A stretch of 35,346 bases of DNA from a virus, in the IMG/VR virus record IMGVR_UViG_3300043467_001590, positions 1 through 35,346 of that record, one strand, 5' to 3'. The position numbers and the translations under genes are program-made. The notes beneath the pieces were generated by a model that made no database searches, was not told the origin of the DNA, and saw nothing but the letters and a program-made list of their open reading frames with translations. Each line of letters begins with the position of its first letter. Position 1 is the stretch's first letter. This document shows positions 6,939 to 13,962 of this stretch, in pieces.

Positions 6939-7804
6939 AGATTAGGTGCCCGAGTTTCTAAATATTGTAACACATCTTTTGTAGATGTAAAGTAGGTTAG
7001 GTTATGAAATGGCATCTCTTTTTTGTAAATATTTTCTAACTGGCCATTAATATAACTTTCTTGAAACAGTGTCAACGAAGGAATGCGTTGTGGTTGACCT
7101 CGTTGGATAGCCGATATAATATTATCGCACTGCACCTTATGACCAATATATGGTATTAAAGTTAGAAATTTTTTGTGTAGCATTTCGAGATTACTATCGA
7201 ATTTAAAAGGTATTTCTATAAAATTTTGCAATTTTTTTAAAGTATCAACAAACAAATTATAATTATAAAATGCTTTAAATTTAAATATAAACACCGGCAT
7301 TGTATAGTGCATTTGTTGTTGTTTTTTCCAATAGCCATTGATATTTGGATTTGAAAACCCAAATTTAAAAAATTCTCTTAAAATGTTTCTAGGAATCGAG
7401 CCGCTGCCGGTATCAACATTTGGGTATGCATTTAAAATTTCTACTAACATCTCTTGATAAAAATCGTTACTAAGTTTAGAATAAGTATTAATTTCTAATT
7501 GATTGTTATCAAGTCCTTGATCACCAGCTCGTAATAAGCTCACCGACGATACTAATAATAAATCGTCCTGATCAAATTGTATAGAAATTGCACGATTAAA
7601 TTGAGACAACCGATCACTAGGATCTTCAAACCAATGTTGGGCCACAAATATCCTCGAGTTTAAATATTTAGAATTAACTTTGTGACTTGCACCAAGTGAG
7701 TTAAAGGGGTCCAGAGTTGGTGCGGCAGTGTTAAAAAAATTATTTAATACTACTTCTAAAAAATGGCCATGAGTGCCCGCTACAAAATCAATTGGTATTA
7801 GCAT
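6935..7804 (-). CDS. Hypothetical protein with GxxGHF turn, inserted between gp47 and gp46
   Basis: The 289-residue product begins PIDFVAGTHGHFLEVVLNNF, a strand and glycine-rich turn like that of the 288-residue product of 3401-4267. Later segments include KVNSKYLNSRIFVAQHWFE, a DTGSGSIPRNILREFFKF stretch and an aromatic MPVFIFKFKAFYNYNLF. The glycine loop plus the overall length could fit a sulfotransferase- or kinase-type nucleotide-binding fold, but no catalytic set is identifiable. It overlaps the 66-residue gene upstream by 17 bases and the gp46 start by 4, so it is translationally embedded in the recombination operon. Confidence 0.6.
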   Translation of the reverse strand: MLIPIDFVAGTHGHFLEVVLNNFFNTAAPTLDPFNSLGASHKVNSKYLNSRIFVAQHWFEDPSDRLSQFNRAISIQFDQDDLLLVSSVSLLRAGDQGLDNNQLEINTYSKLSNDFYQEMLVEILNAYPNVDTGSGSIPRNILREFFKFGFSNPNINGYWKKQQQMHYTMPVFIFKFKAFYNYNLFVDTLKKLQNFIEIPFKFDSNLEMLHKKFLTLIPYIGHKVQCDNIISAIQRGQPQRIPSLTLFQESYINGQLENIYKKEMPFHNLTYFTSTKDVLQYLETRAPNL

Positions 7805-7988
7805 CAGGATTTTTAATTTTAAATTGGATTGTTGACACTAAATTAGTAGCCAACGGGTAACAATGTAAAAGTTGTGCAAACTTAGCGTCTGTACCAACAT
7901 AGTTTACCAAGTTTTCTTTGCACAAATTTACTATTAATTGATCTTGCTCACACAAGTCATTGCTTAATTGCACTGATCGCCAACTCAT
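7788..7988 (-). CDS. Small hypothetical protein, 66 residues
   Basis: The ATG overlaps the gp47 stop as ATGA and the 3' end overlaps the next gene by 17 bases, so it is flanked by two overlapping junctions typical of real phage genes. The product starts MSWRSVQLSNDLCEQDQL, has three cysteines, and is predicted soluble. No family recognised. It may be a partner of the following 289-residue protein. Confidence 0.55.
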   Translation of the reverse strand: MSWRSVQLSNDLCEQDQLIVNLCKENLVNYVGTDAKFAQLLHCYPLATNLVSTIQFKIKNPDANTN

Positions 7989-9001
7989 AGGTTCTGATAT
8001 ATTTTCAATAGTAATTTAGGATCGTAAAATTCACTTTCAATATTGGTCAACTGATCTGTGACAATTTGATCTACACTTTCAAATTTGACTTCTCCGGGAG
8101 ACATGTCCATGTCTACTGCTGTGCTTTTAACTGGAATTAAGGCCATTTCTCGTAAGTTATAATCCTTGACAAATTTATCTTTAATAAAGGTTGCTTCCTC
8201 ATAGCTAATGTCAATGTCTAACTCTACACGCACATGCATATTGGGTTTTAGAATGTTAGCACCGTTGTCAATTGCTTCACTTAACCTCATAACACGATAT
8301 AGAGGTTGCCCAGGCCATGCATAATAAACTGGTTCTTTGTCCCACTCTAGTACCATCATACCTCGTTTATCGTCCCCGGCATCGGCAAAGTTGTGTGGGA
8401 AACAGTTTCCAATATAGGTAATATTTTTACGTTGCTGACGCAAATGAAAATGTCCACTAAACACACGGTCAATCCCACCAAAGTTTTCTACCTTGATTTC
8501 ACCATGGTCCGGCATCTCTACCATAGCATTCATTTTAAAATGTGGCAATTCAAAATGTCCAAACATGTACTTTGACGACATTTTTTTTAGTTTCTTATGA
8601 TCGTCACCAACCAGCCAAGGTGCAATTATAACATCGTCTTGTTTAAACCAGTCGTTGACAATGGTAATATTGGGCAAATGCCGAGCCCACTCCGCTCCGT
8701 GAATATCGCGCTTGTCACGATAGTATAGATCGTGATTGCCGGGAATAAAATAAAAATGATCAAACGCTGCAGATAGTTTTTCTAAACACCTAAGTGATAC
8801 ATGCAAGGTCTGCATGTTAATTGCAGCTCTAGAGTGATGCCAATCGCCTAGGAACATGCCGGTTTCACATCTCTCTTCACGGGCCTTGGCAATAAACCAA
8901 TCAACAAAATCTTCGCAGTCCCGCAGGTGCACAATGCTATTAGACTTTAAACCAAAGTGTATATCAGTCATCACAGCCGTTTTTTTGAATAGATTTGTCA
9001 T
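7985..9001 (-). CDS. 47: gp47 recombination endonuclease subunit (Mre11/SbcD-like nuclease)
   Basis: This is the nuclease partner of gp46, a calcineurin-like metallophosphoesterase. At 338 residues it matches T4 gp47 (339). Metal-binding motifs are MTDIHFG (Asp13, His15), FLGDWHHS (Asp53), IPGNHDLYYR (Asn89, His90), a GHFE motif (MFGHFELPHF) and SGHFHLRQ, the set expected in order for an active enzyme. A C-terminal capping part follows. It lies 24 bases after the upstream SGNH-like gene, and its stop overlaps the next start as ATGA. I see no strong Shine-Dalgarno sequence before ATG 9001. Confidence 0.95.
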   Translation of the reverse strand: MTNLFKKTAVMTDIHFGLKSNSIVHLRDCEDFVDWFIAKAREERCETGMFLGDWHHSRAAINMQTLHVSLRCLEKLSAAFDHFYFIPGNHDLYYRDKRDIHGAEWARHLPNITIVNDWFKQDDVIIAPWLVGDDHKKLKKMSSKYMFGHFELPHFKMNAMVEMPDHGEIKVENFGGIDRVFSGHFHLRQQRKNITYIGNCFPHNFADAGDDKRGMMVLEWDKEPVYYAWPGQPLYRVMRLSEAIDNGANILKPNMHVRVELDIDISYEEATFIKDKFVKDYNLREMALIPVKSTAVDMDMSPGEVKFESVDQIVTDQLTNIESEFYDPKLLLKIYQNL

Positions 9002-9025
9002 ATTTTTAAATTATACATTAATAAA

Positions 9026-9811
9026 TTATAAATTACAATCAGACTGGCAATTTCTATCTAGGTGATGTAGAATCTCATCGGCCCAAAGTAGATTACACTG
9101 CTCTCCAAAATGTCTGTTATCATCTGACAAATCCAATTCAGCTTGGCCAAAATAAAATGCTCCAAATTTTAAACAATTATTAAAATCAAGTTGGTTATAT
9201 AGACCAAGAAGAATGTTTAGTTTCTGTAATATGTACGAATCATCCCGATTATCAAAATCAAGTATTTTCCTTAAATTTTCGCAAAGATTAATATTTTCTA
9301 ATGAAGTAATAGTTTGATTACGATAAACATTCAATTTGTCGACTAAATTATTAGACCCATTTACAAATACATAGTTAATATTTTTTAATTTGCATACTGC
9401 TTGTAGAGAAATCATATATTCAAACCAAAATTTTAGTGCCATGTAATCATTGCAATAATAAGCAGAATGGGTCTTATACAACGGCCATGCTAAATCTGGA
9501 TTGAGTCCACTTGGGTGAGGTAATACTTGGGTAAAGTTGTCAACATTATTATCTTGTTGATACACCCATATTCTATGTAAACAACTCCACTGCACTAATA
9601 AAACATCATGTTCATTAATGTCACTTATTGTAATGTACTCCACCGCCCTTAAAAAAATTTCATGGTTGCTCATACCACCGATTGACAAATTAATAACGTC
9701 GCATCCAGTCTGTTTTTTTAAAAGATTAGGATAATGTTTATGACTGTTTTGTTCAGTAAATCCAGAATTAGCACTATGTGAACACCCCACAAGAATAATT
9801 CGATTAATCAT
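9026..9811 (-). CDS. SGNH/GDSL-hydrolase-like protein (copy 2)
   Basis: The 261-residue product has the same plan as the 2133-2960 protein: block I ILVGCSHSANSGF with Ser11, a glycine loop SIGGMSNHEI, a VQWSCLHRIWVY segment matching QWTGMPRYN in the other copy, and a C-terminal DDNRHF giving Asp231/His234. The Q-W-(S/T)...R segment is shared by both, so they are probably paralogues. It lies 5 bases after gp55 and 24 before gp47, splitting two core genes. Substrate unknown. The C-terminus is cysteine-containing (RNCQSDCNL). Whether it is catalytically active cannot be told here. Confidence 0.65.
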   Translation of the reverse strand: MINRIILVGCSHSANSGFTEQNSHKHYPNLLKKQTGCDVINLSIGGMSNHEIFLRAVEYITISDINEHDVLLVQWSCLHRIWVYQQDNNVDNFTQVLPHPSGLNPDLAWPLYKTHSAYYCNDYMALKFWFEYMISLQAVCKLKNINYVFVNGSNNLVDKLNVYRNQTITSLENINLCENLRKILDFDNRDDSYILQKLNILLGLYNQLDFNNCLKFGAFYFGQAELDLSDDNRHFGEQCNLLWADEILHHLDRNCQSDCNL

Positions 9812-9816
9812 AGTTA

Positions 9817-10710
9817 TTACTCTGGAGTAATGATGGTAACTACCGCGCCAAAGTTAGGATCCTTCTTGCCGGCGTTTTGCCTGGTCCACGACGGATTTAA
9901 TCCGGCTTGCTCTAGCATGTCATCGCGAATATTTTGATTTTTCTTTTCTAAATTTAAAATTCTAGTAAACGAGTTAGTGATTGCCGCGGTATAATATGCA
10001 AACGGATTCTGTGATTTACTTTCGTCAAACTGTAGGCCAATCTGGCTTAATTGCAACAAGGCCTGTCCACGCATTTCTTCGTTGTAGGTATATCCCCGCC
10101 AGTTTGATCGAGTGGCATAGCGTTCACATAACTTCATAAACATTGTAGCCAATGTACGGGTCATTGTTCCATGTTCCTTGCTGAATTCACCATGAGCGAA
10201 ATCACCAATCCAGTGGCTTTTGCCCACTTGAAATGGCACTTTGTTTTCATCTAATCGATAGTGGTAAAACGGCGGAAATGGTAAACGCACATGCTTGGGA
10301 TCCAACACAGGAATATCAATTAGGTCGGCCAAGGGATCATCTGATTCTAATTCTAATTCAAAAATGTCTTCGATTTTCTTCTTTTTAGCCTGAGTTTTGG
10401 GTATTTTTTTAGGTGCCATGGGTATGTGTTCCCAACAGGTAATTCTAAATACTAAATCAGTGTTGGCAATCTTTTTAGGGTCAATGACAATACCTTCGCG
10501 CTTGAATCTGTCGGCACGATTGCGACGAGCTTCTGCAATAGTGCGTTGATTGATTTTTAACAAGGTGGGCAAAATAATATCGTACTGATGATCAGCTACA
10601 GGATCTGTGTAACTACAGTAGGTATTTTTGCTTAGGTGAATTTGTTTTAAGATATCTCTATTATTGAGATAATTTGTTTTTGCTGGTGTTTTTGTGATGG
10701 GTGTGGCCAA
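9817..10710 (-). CDS. 55: gp55-like late-transcription sigma factor
   Basis: The product is a divergent sigma factor that in T4 directs host RNA polymerase to late promoters with the sliding clamp. The N-terminal NYLNNRDILKQI matches NYVNNKELL of T4 gp55. Residues near 205-270 hold RSNWRGYTYNEEMRGQALL, FDESKSQNPFAYYTAAITNS and ILNLEKKNQNIRDDM, aligning with T4 FSGYTQSWKQEMIADG, FDETKYKNPHAYITQA and the KKERK segment. At 297 residues it is much longer than T4 gp55 (185). The extra part is a central insert with PKKIPKTQAKKKKI followed by an acidic stretch and PPFYHYRLDE. The start is TTG at 10710, chosen because AGGAGG sits seven bases upstream. A sigma70-type promoter precedes it. Confidence 0.85.
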   Translation of the reverse strand: MATPITKTPAKTNYLNNRDILKQIHLSKNTYCSYTDPVADHQYDIILPTLLKINQRTIAEARRNRADRFKREGIVIDPKKIANTDLVFRITCWEHIPMAPKKIPKTQAKKKKIEDIFELELESDDPLADLIDIPVLDPKHVRLPFPPFYHYRLDENKVPFQVGKSHWIGDFAHGEFSKEHGTMTRTLATMFMKLCERYATRSNWRGYTYNEEMRGQALLQLSQIGLQFDESKSQNPFAYYTAAITNSFTRILNLEKKNQNIRDDMLEQAGLNPSWTRQNAGKKDPNFGAVVTIITPE

Positions 10711-10717
10711 GAATAAA

Positions 10718-10723
10718 CCTCCT
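10718..10723 (-). promoter_or_regulatory. Shine-Dalgarno site that sets the TTG start of gp55
   Basis: On the minus strand AGGAGG is seven bases before TTG GCC ACA. No ATG or GTG is at suitable spacing, so the TTG is the likely initiator. TTG initiation in a regulator gene may lower its expression. Confidence 0.7.
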
Positions 10724-10735
10724 AATAGTGTATTT

Positions 10736-10763
10736 ATTGTAGCATAAAACCCACAGTTGTCAA
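10736..10763 (-). promoter_or_regulatory. Sigma70-type promoter for the gp55 operon
   Basis: On the minus strand a perfect -35 TTGACA (10763-10758) and a -10 TACAAT (10741-10736, five of six consensus bases) are separated by 16 bases. Transcription would start near 10729, just ahead of the AGGAGG of gp55. This fits host-polymerase transcription of the recombination and regulator operon before late genes are switched on. Confidence 0.65.
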
Positions 10764-10773
10764 CCTTTTAATC

Positions 10774-10805
10774 ATTAAATATGCCGTTTTTTCTTGCGGT
10801 AAATA
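10774..10805 (+). promoter_or_regulatory. Weak T4-late-like motifs ahead of the baseplate operon
   Basis: The plus strand has ATTAAATA (10774-10781) and GGTAAATA (10798-10805), each partly matching the T4 late consensus TATAAATA, 22-46 bases before ATG 10827. A gp55-type sigma factor is encoded just across the divergent region, so a late promoter is expected here, but neither copy is a full match. Confidence 0.35.
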
Positions 10806-10826
10806 TATGGATAACAGGACTGATCA

Positions 10827-12251
10827 ATGCCACAAGTACTCATAGATGGACAATATGTTGAAATAACCCAAGAGCAATTTGATAGCTATACCACTGGGCA
10901 AAATCAAAATGTTGCTTCCGCTACTACACAAAATACTGCGGCTACCATTGCTGCTGGTGGCACAGTTACGCAAACAGATTCAGCAACCTCGTTAATTTTA
11001 ACACCAAATACTACCAACACCAGTCCAGGACAAACACTGGTAACAACATCTGCAACAGTAAGTCGGGCCGCCACATCGGTTGATCCGGCAACAAGTTTGG
11101 CGCCAGGCGAAACAATAGTAACAGACGGTGATGTCAATAGCAACACCGCGGTGAGTGCAGCAGACAGTGGGTTTGTTGAAACATCACCTGGGGTGTTTCA
11201 GGCCGCCGAAGATCTTCCAGTCGATCCGGCTACCGATCCCACAGCCGGTGGTGGATTTGTTCAACAAGCAGATGGCTCTTTTGTAGCCGCCGAAGATTTA
11301 CCGATAACCGATATCAATGGTGAGGCTGCTAGTCCAACTGAAGATCCTAATGTACCACAAGAGGTCAGTGCAGTTACAACCGAGAGAAATACCGGCACCG
11401 GTACATCAGCCGACAGTGCTGCTGCTGACGCAAATATCCAAGGGCTAATCAAAGGCGCCCAAGCTCAAAAAACCATTGCTGATCAACGCAAACAGATCAA
11501 CAATGGCGACTGGCGTGTAAGATTGCGCCTGGCCCCTCAGGCCAAATATCTATATAACGCACCTAATCCGGGTATTCTCAAACCCTTACAAGTCACCGAT
11601 GGCATTATATTTCCATACACTCCGGCTATAAACACCGTGTACCGAGCTCAGTATACTCCGTATGATTTAACTCACTCAAACTATCGAGGATATTGGTATC
11701 AAAACAGTTATGTAAATGAAATTAATTTAACAGCCATATTTACAGCGCAGGATACCAACGATGCTAACTACTTGTTGGCAGTGATACATTTTTTACGTTC
11801 AGCTACCAAAATGTTTTATGGACAAGATGCCGAGCGCGGCACTCCGCCACCGTTAGTATATTTGTCAGGCCTTGGTGATTATCAATTTAGAGAGCATGCT
11901 TGTGCAATTAGCAGTTTTAATTATAATTTACCGGCAGATGTAGACTATATTCGTGCTGGAAGTCCTAACAATGCAGGTCTTAATTTTAATAATATTCGTG
12001 ATCGGCAAAGTGTGGCAACCAACAGCATTTTTGGTACTGTAAATAGATTGGCAGCGGCGTTTTTGACCAAGGGCGCCATAACTGGTAGTGCTGCACCGCC
12101 CACCTTAGGTCTAAATAGACCAACGTATGTACCAACTAAAATGGAAATTCAATTGACATTATTGCCAGTGCAAAGTCGACAACAAGTTAGCAAACAGTTC
12201 AGTCTTAAGGAATACGCTAATGGAAACTTGCTCAAAGGAGGATTCTGGTAA
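10827..12251 (+). CDS. Baseplate tail-tube cap/initiator-like structural protein
   Basis: The 474-residue protein has two parts. Residues 25 to about 210 are low-complexity, rich in Thr/Ala/Ser/Gln/Pro, with an internal repeat GFVxxxxGxFxAAEDLP (residues 115-131 and 143-159). Residues 220-474 are a folded domain: WRVRLRLAPQAKYLY, PFTP-like FPYTPAINTVYRAQYTPYD, FTAQDTNDANYLLAVIHFLR, KMFYGQDAERGTPPPLVYLS and FNYNLPADVDYI. That domain is familiar to me from T4-like phages, where it is assigned to the tube-cap/initiator group (gp48/gp54). The exact equivalence is inferred. AGGA precedes the ATG. It is the first gene of the plus-strand structural block, and its stop overlaps the next start by one base (TAATG). 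Confidence 0.7.
   Translation: MPQVLIDGQYVEITQEQFDSYTTGQNQNVASATTQNTAATIAAGGTVTQTDSATSLILTPNTTNTSPGQTLVTTSATVSRAATSVDPATSLAPGETIVTDGDVNSNTAVSAADSGFVETSPGVFQAAEDLPVDPATDPTAGGGFVQQADGSFVAAEDLPITDINGEAASPTEDPNVPQEVSAVTTERNTGTGTSADSAAADANIQGLIKGAQAQKTIADQRKQINNGDWRVRLRLAPQAKYLYNAPNPGILKPLQVTDGIIFPYTPAINTVYRAQYTPYDLTHSNYRGYWYQNSYVNEINLTAIFTAQDTNDANYLLAVIHFLRSATKMFYGQDAERGTPPPLVYLSGLGDYQFREHACAISSFNYNLPADVDYIRAGSPNNAGLNFNNIRDRQSVATNSIFGTVNRLAAAFLTKGAITGSAAPPTLGLNRPTYVPTKMEIQLTLLPVQSRQQVSKQFSLKEYANGNLLKGGFW
11169..11303 (+). repeat. Internal peptide repeat in the tube-cap-like protein
   Basis: Two copies of a 17-residue unit, GFVETSPGVFQAAEDLP (11169-11219) and GFVQQADGSFVAAEDLP (11253-11303), lie 84 bases apart start to start within the low-complexity linker. 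They agree at the GFV, G.F and AAEDLP positions. Confidence 0.7.
12234..12241 (+). promoter_or_regulatory. Strong Shine-Dalgarno site for the gp53-like gene
   Basis: AAAGGAGG ends nine bases before ATG 12251 and lies inside the end of the preceding gene, whose TAA shares its last base with this ATG. It is among the strongest ribosome sites in the window, suggesting that this small wedge protein is made efficiently. Confidence 0.65.
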
Positions 12252-12550
12252 TGGCCAACTATGATCCAACTAGTCCGTATTTTCAAACTGGCTATAGTCA
12301 ATTTTTTCTAGATGTAATGGTCAATAGACCTATCCCTAAACAAACTGATGATATCTTGTTTAAAATTAATACCACCTATCAGTATCGTCCTGACCTGTTA
12401 GCATTTGACCTTTATGACAATGCCGGCCTTTGGTGGGTGTTTTATCAGCGTAATCCCAACACATTGACCAAACCCCCGTTAGATTTTGTAGCAGATACAC
12501 AGATATATGTACCCAAAATTACAACTCTTCGCTCAGTGCTAGGATTCTAA
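12251..12550 (+). CDS. 53: Baseplate wedge gp53-like protein (short form)
   Basis: This 99-residue protein holds RPIPKQTDDILFKI, RPDLLAFDLYDNAGLWWVFYQRNP and DFVADTQIYVPKI. The pattern of leaving a low-number start, a WW(V)xxxxNP core and an IYxP strand is shared with gp53 of T4 (ANIIYGNPQLYWVLLMCN) and with LysM-type gp53 proteins of related phages. T4 gp53 is 196 residues, so this is a reduced version. In T4 gp53 helps join wedges around the hub, which fits its place among hub and tube-cap genes. The start is fixed by AAAGGAGG and the TAATG overlap. Confidence 0.7.
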   Translation: MANYDPTSPYFQTGYSQFFLDVMVNRPIPKQTDDILFKINTTYQYRPDLLAFDLYDNAGLWWVFYQRNPNTLTKPPLDFVADTQIYVPKITTLRSVLGF

Positions 12551-12551
12551 C

Positions 12552-13958
12552 ATGGCAGACATTCAATCTTTACAAATACAGATTGCTACTTTACAAGCAC
12601 AGATCTCGTCGCTTAATCAACAACAAAATGTTGCCATTGGTGCTGGAAACACTGCCTTGGCGCAACAAATTGCTAGTCAAGTTGCAGTTCTTGCAAACCA
12701 ATTGACCAATGCTCAAGAATTATTGCAGGCGGCACAAACAACTGCTGCAGTGCCAACTGCCAGTGCAGGCCAAGTAGCCCAAGATGACGGCACCACCGGT
12801 ATACAAAATCCAGCTACACCACCAACTACAGTTACAATTCAAACAGCTGCTGACGGTCGAATTGTTCCGGCTGCTGGCACAGTAAATTCTTCTTATGTTA
12901 GCACCGATGGCGCAACAGCGTCTACCTTGTCATTGACAAATTCTCAAGGCACTCCAGCATCAAATACAAATGCAAATTCCAGCCTAGTGGCCGCACCCGC
13001 TACCAGTCCCGGGGTCGGTGCAGAACGTGAAGACAATACTGCACCAACTGTTAAACCAGCTCAGCAAATTATCAGTGCTTCGTTTAATCAACAAATTATT
13101 CCACAACCAAATGTATTGGATGCCTATACTAGCTATACCTATGGACTCAGCTGGTATGTGTTAACACCAACACAGTACACAGATTTTACCAATGGCTCAA
13201 AAAATATTTCAACCTGGAGCTTGCTGGCGCAAACTGGTGGCGCCAGCCAAATTGGGCGCAATCAATTTTTCCAATTAGACTACTACATGGACAATTTAAT
13301 AATTGATAGTTATACCCCAGGCAAAGGATCGGGTCTATCACACTCGGCACAAAAATTTGAATTTACTGTTACAGAACCCAACGGAATAACTTTAATTAAT
13401 AATTTGCATAATGCAGTGACTACCTTGTATAAACAGGCTAATGTTACTGACAAAGCCGCAGCCTACCTCCAGGCACAGTATTGCATGGTTATTAGATTTT
13501 ATGGCTACGATGAACAAGGAAATTTAGTAAATCCCATACGTAGCCAGGGGTTGGTTGGGTATCCTGGACAAGGCAGTACCAAATCAGTGGTTGAAAAATA
13601 CTATCCATTTGTAATTCGAGATTTAACATTTCGTCTGGTTACCAAACAAATCGAATATCATGTGACCTGCAACCCAATACCGTATCAAACTGCCCTAAGT
13701 CAGGACCGTGGTAGTATTCCTCTACAGTTTGAATTTGTTGGCGAAACAGTGTCAGACATACTAGTAGGTAAACCAGTGGGCACACAATATCCTACAGTGG
13801 ATCCAGGCGCTAGAACAACTACATCGGCACCAGCTACCAGTGCACCAGGCCCAGCACCGGCCACCTCAGTAAATGACATCACAGCTAGTGCTGGTATCGA
13901 TATCAATGGAAACTTTACCGGTGAAACTGCTAGTCCGTTTGCAGTGGTGGCACCGTAA
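12552..13958 (+). CDS. Baseplate hub-like structural protein, N-terminal half
   Basis: The 468-residue protein has a coiled-coil-like N-terminus (IQIATLQAQISSLNQQQ; residues about 5-60), a low-complexity Thr/Ala/Pro linker to about 165, and a folded domain with FQLDYYMDNLIIDSY, MVIRFYGYDEQGN, YYPFVIRDLTFRLVTKQIEY and a DRGSIPLQFEF end. This domain resembles the N-terminal part of the hub protein in T4-like phages, where a GSIP motif ends a tail-hub domain. A second linker leads to a C-terminal tail GIDINGNFTGETASPFAVVAP. The next gene ends with a closely similar tail, so the pair may be one hub split in two. The start is ATG 12552, one base after the preceding stop, with AGGA upstream. Confidence 0.65.
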   Translation: MADIQSLQIQIATLQAQISSLNQQQNVAIGAGNTALAQQIASQVAVLANQLTNAQELLQAAQTTAAVPTASAGQVAQDDGTTGIQNPATPPTTVTIQTAADGRIVPAAGTVNSSYVSTDGATASTLSLTNSQGTPASNTNANSSLVAAPATSPGVGAEREDNTAPTVKPAQQIISASFNQQIIPQPNVLDAYTSYTYGLSWYVLTPTQYTDFTNGSKNISTWSLLAQTGGASQIGRNQFFQLDYYMDNLIIDSYTPGKGSGLSHSAQKFEFTVTEPNGITLINNLHNAVTTLYKQANVTDKAAAYLQAQYCMVIRFYGYDEQGNLVNPIRSQGLVGYPGQGSTKSVVEKYYPFVIRDLTFRLVTKQIEYHVTCNPIPYQTALSQDRGSIPLQFEFVGETVSDILVGKPVGTQYPTVDPGARTTTSAPATSAPGPAPATSVNDITASAGIDINGNFTGETASPFAVVAP

Positions 13959-13962
13959 TATT

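Noticed and set aside
13873-13962. Upstream ATG extending the second hub-like protein by 30 residues
   Set aside because: The extension lies wholly inside the preceding gene and encodes a non-conserved basic/hydrophobic stretch. ATG 13963 fits the tight gene spacing.
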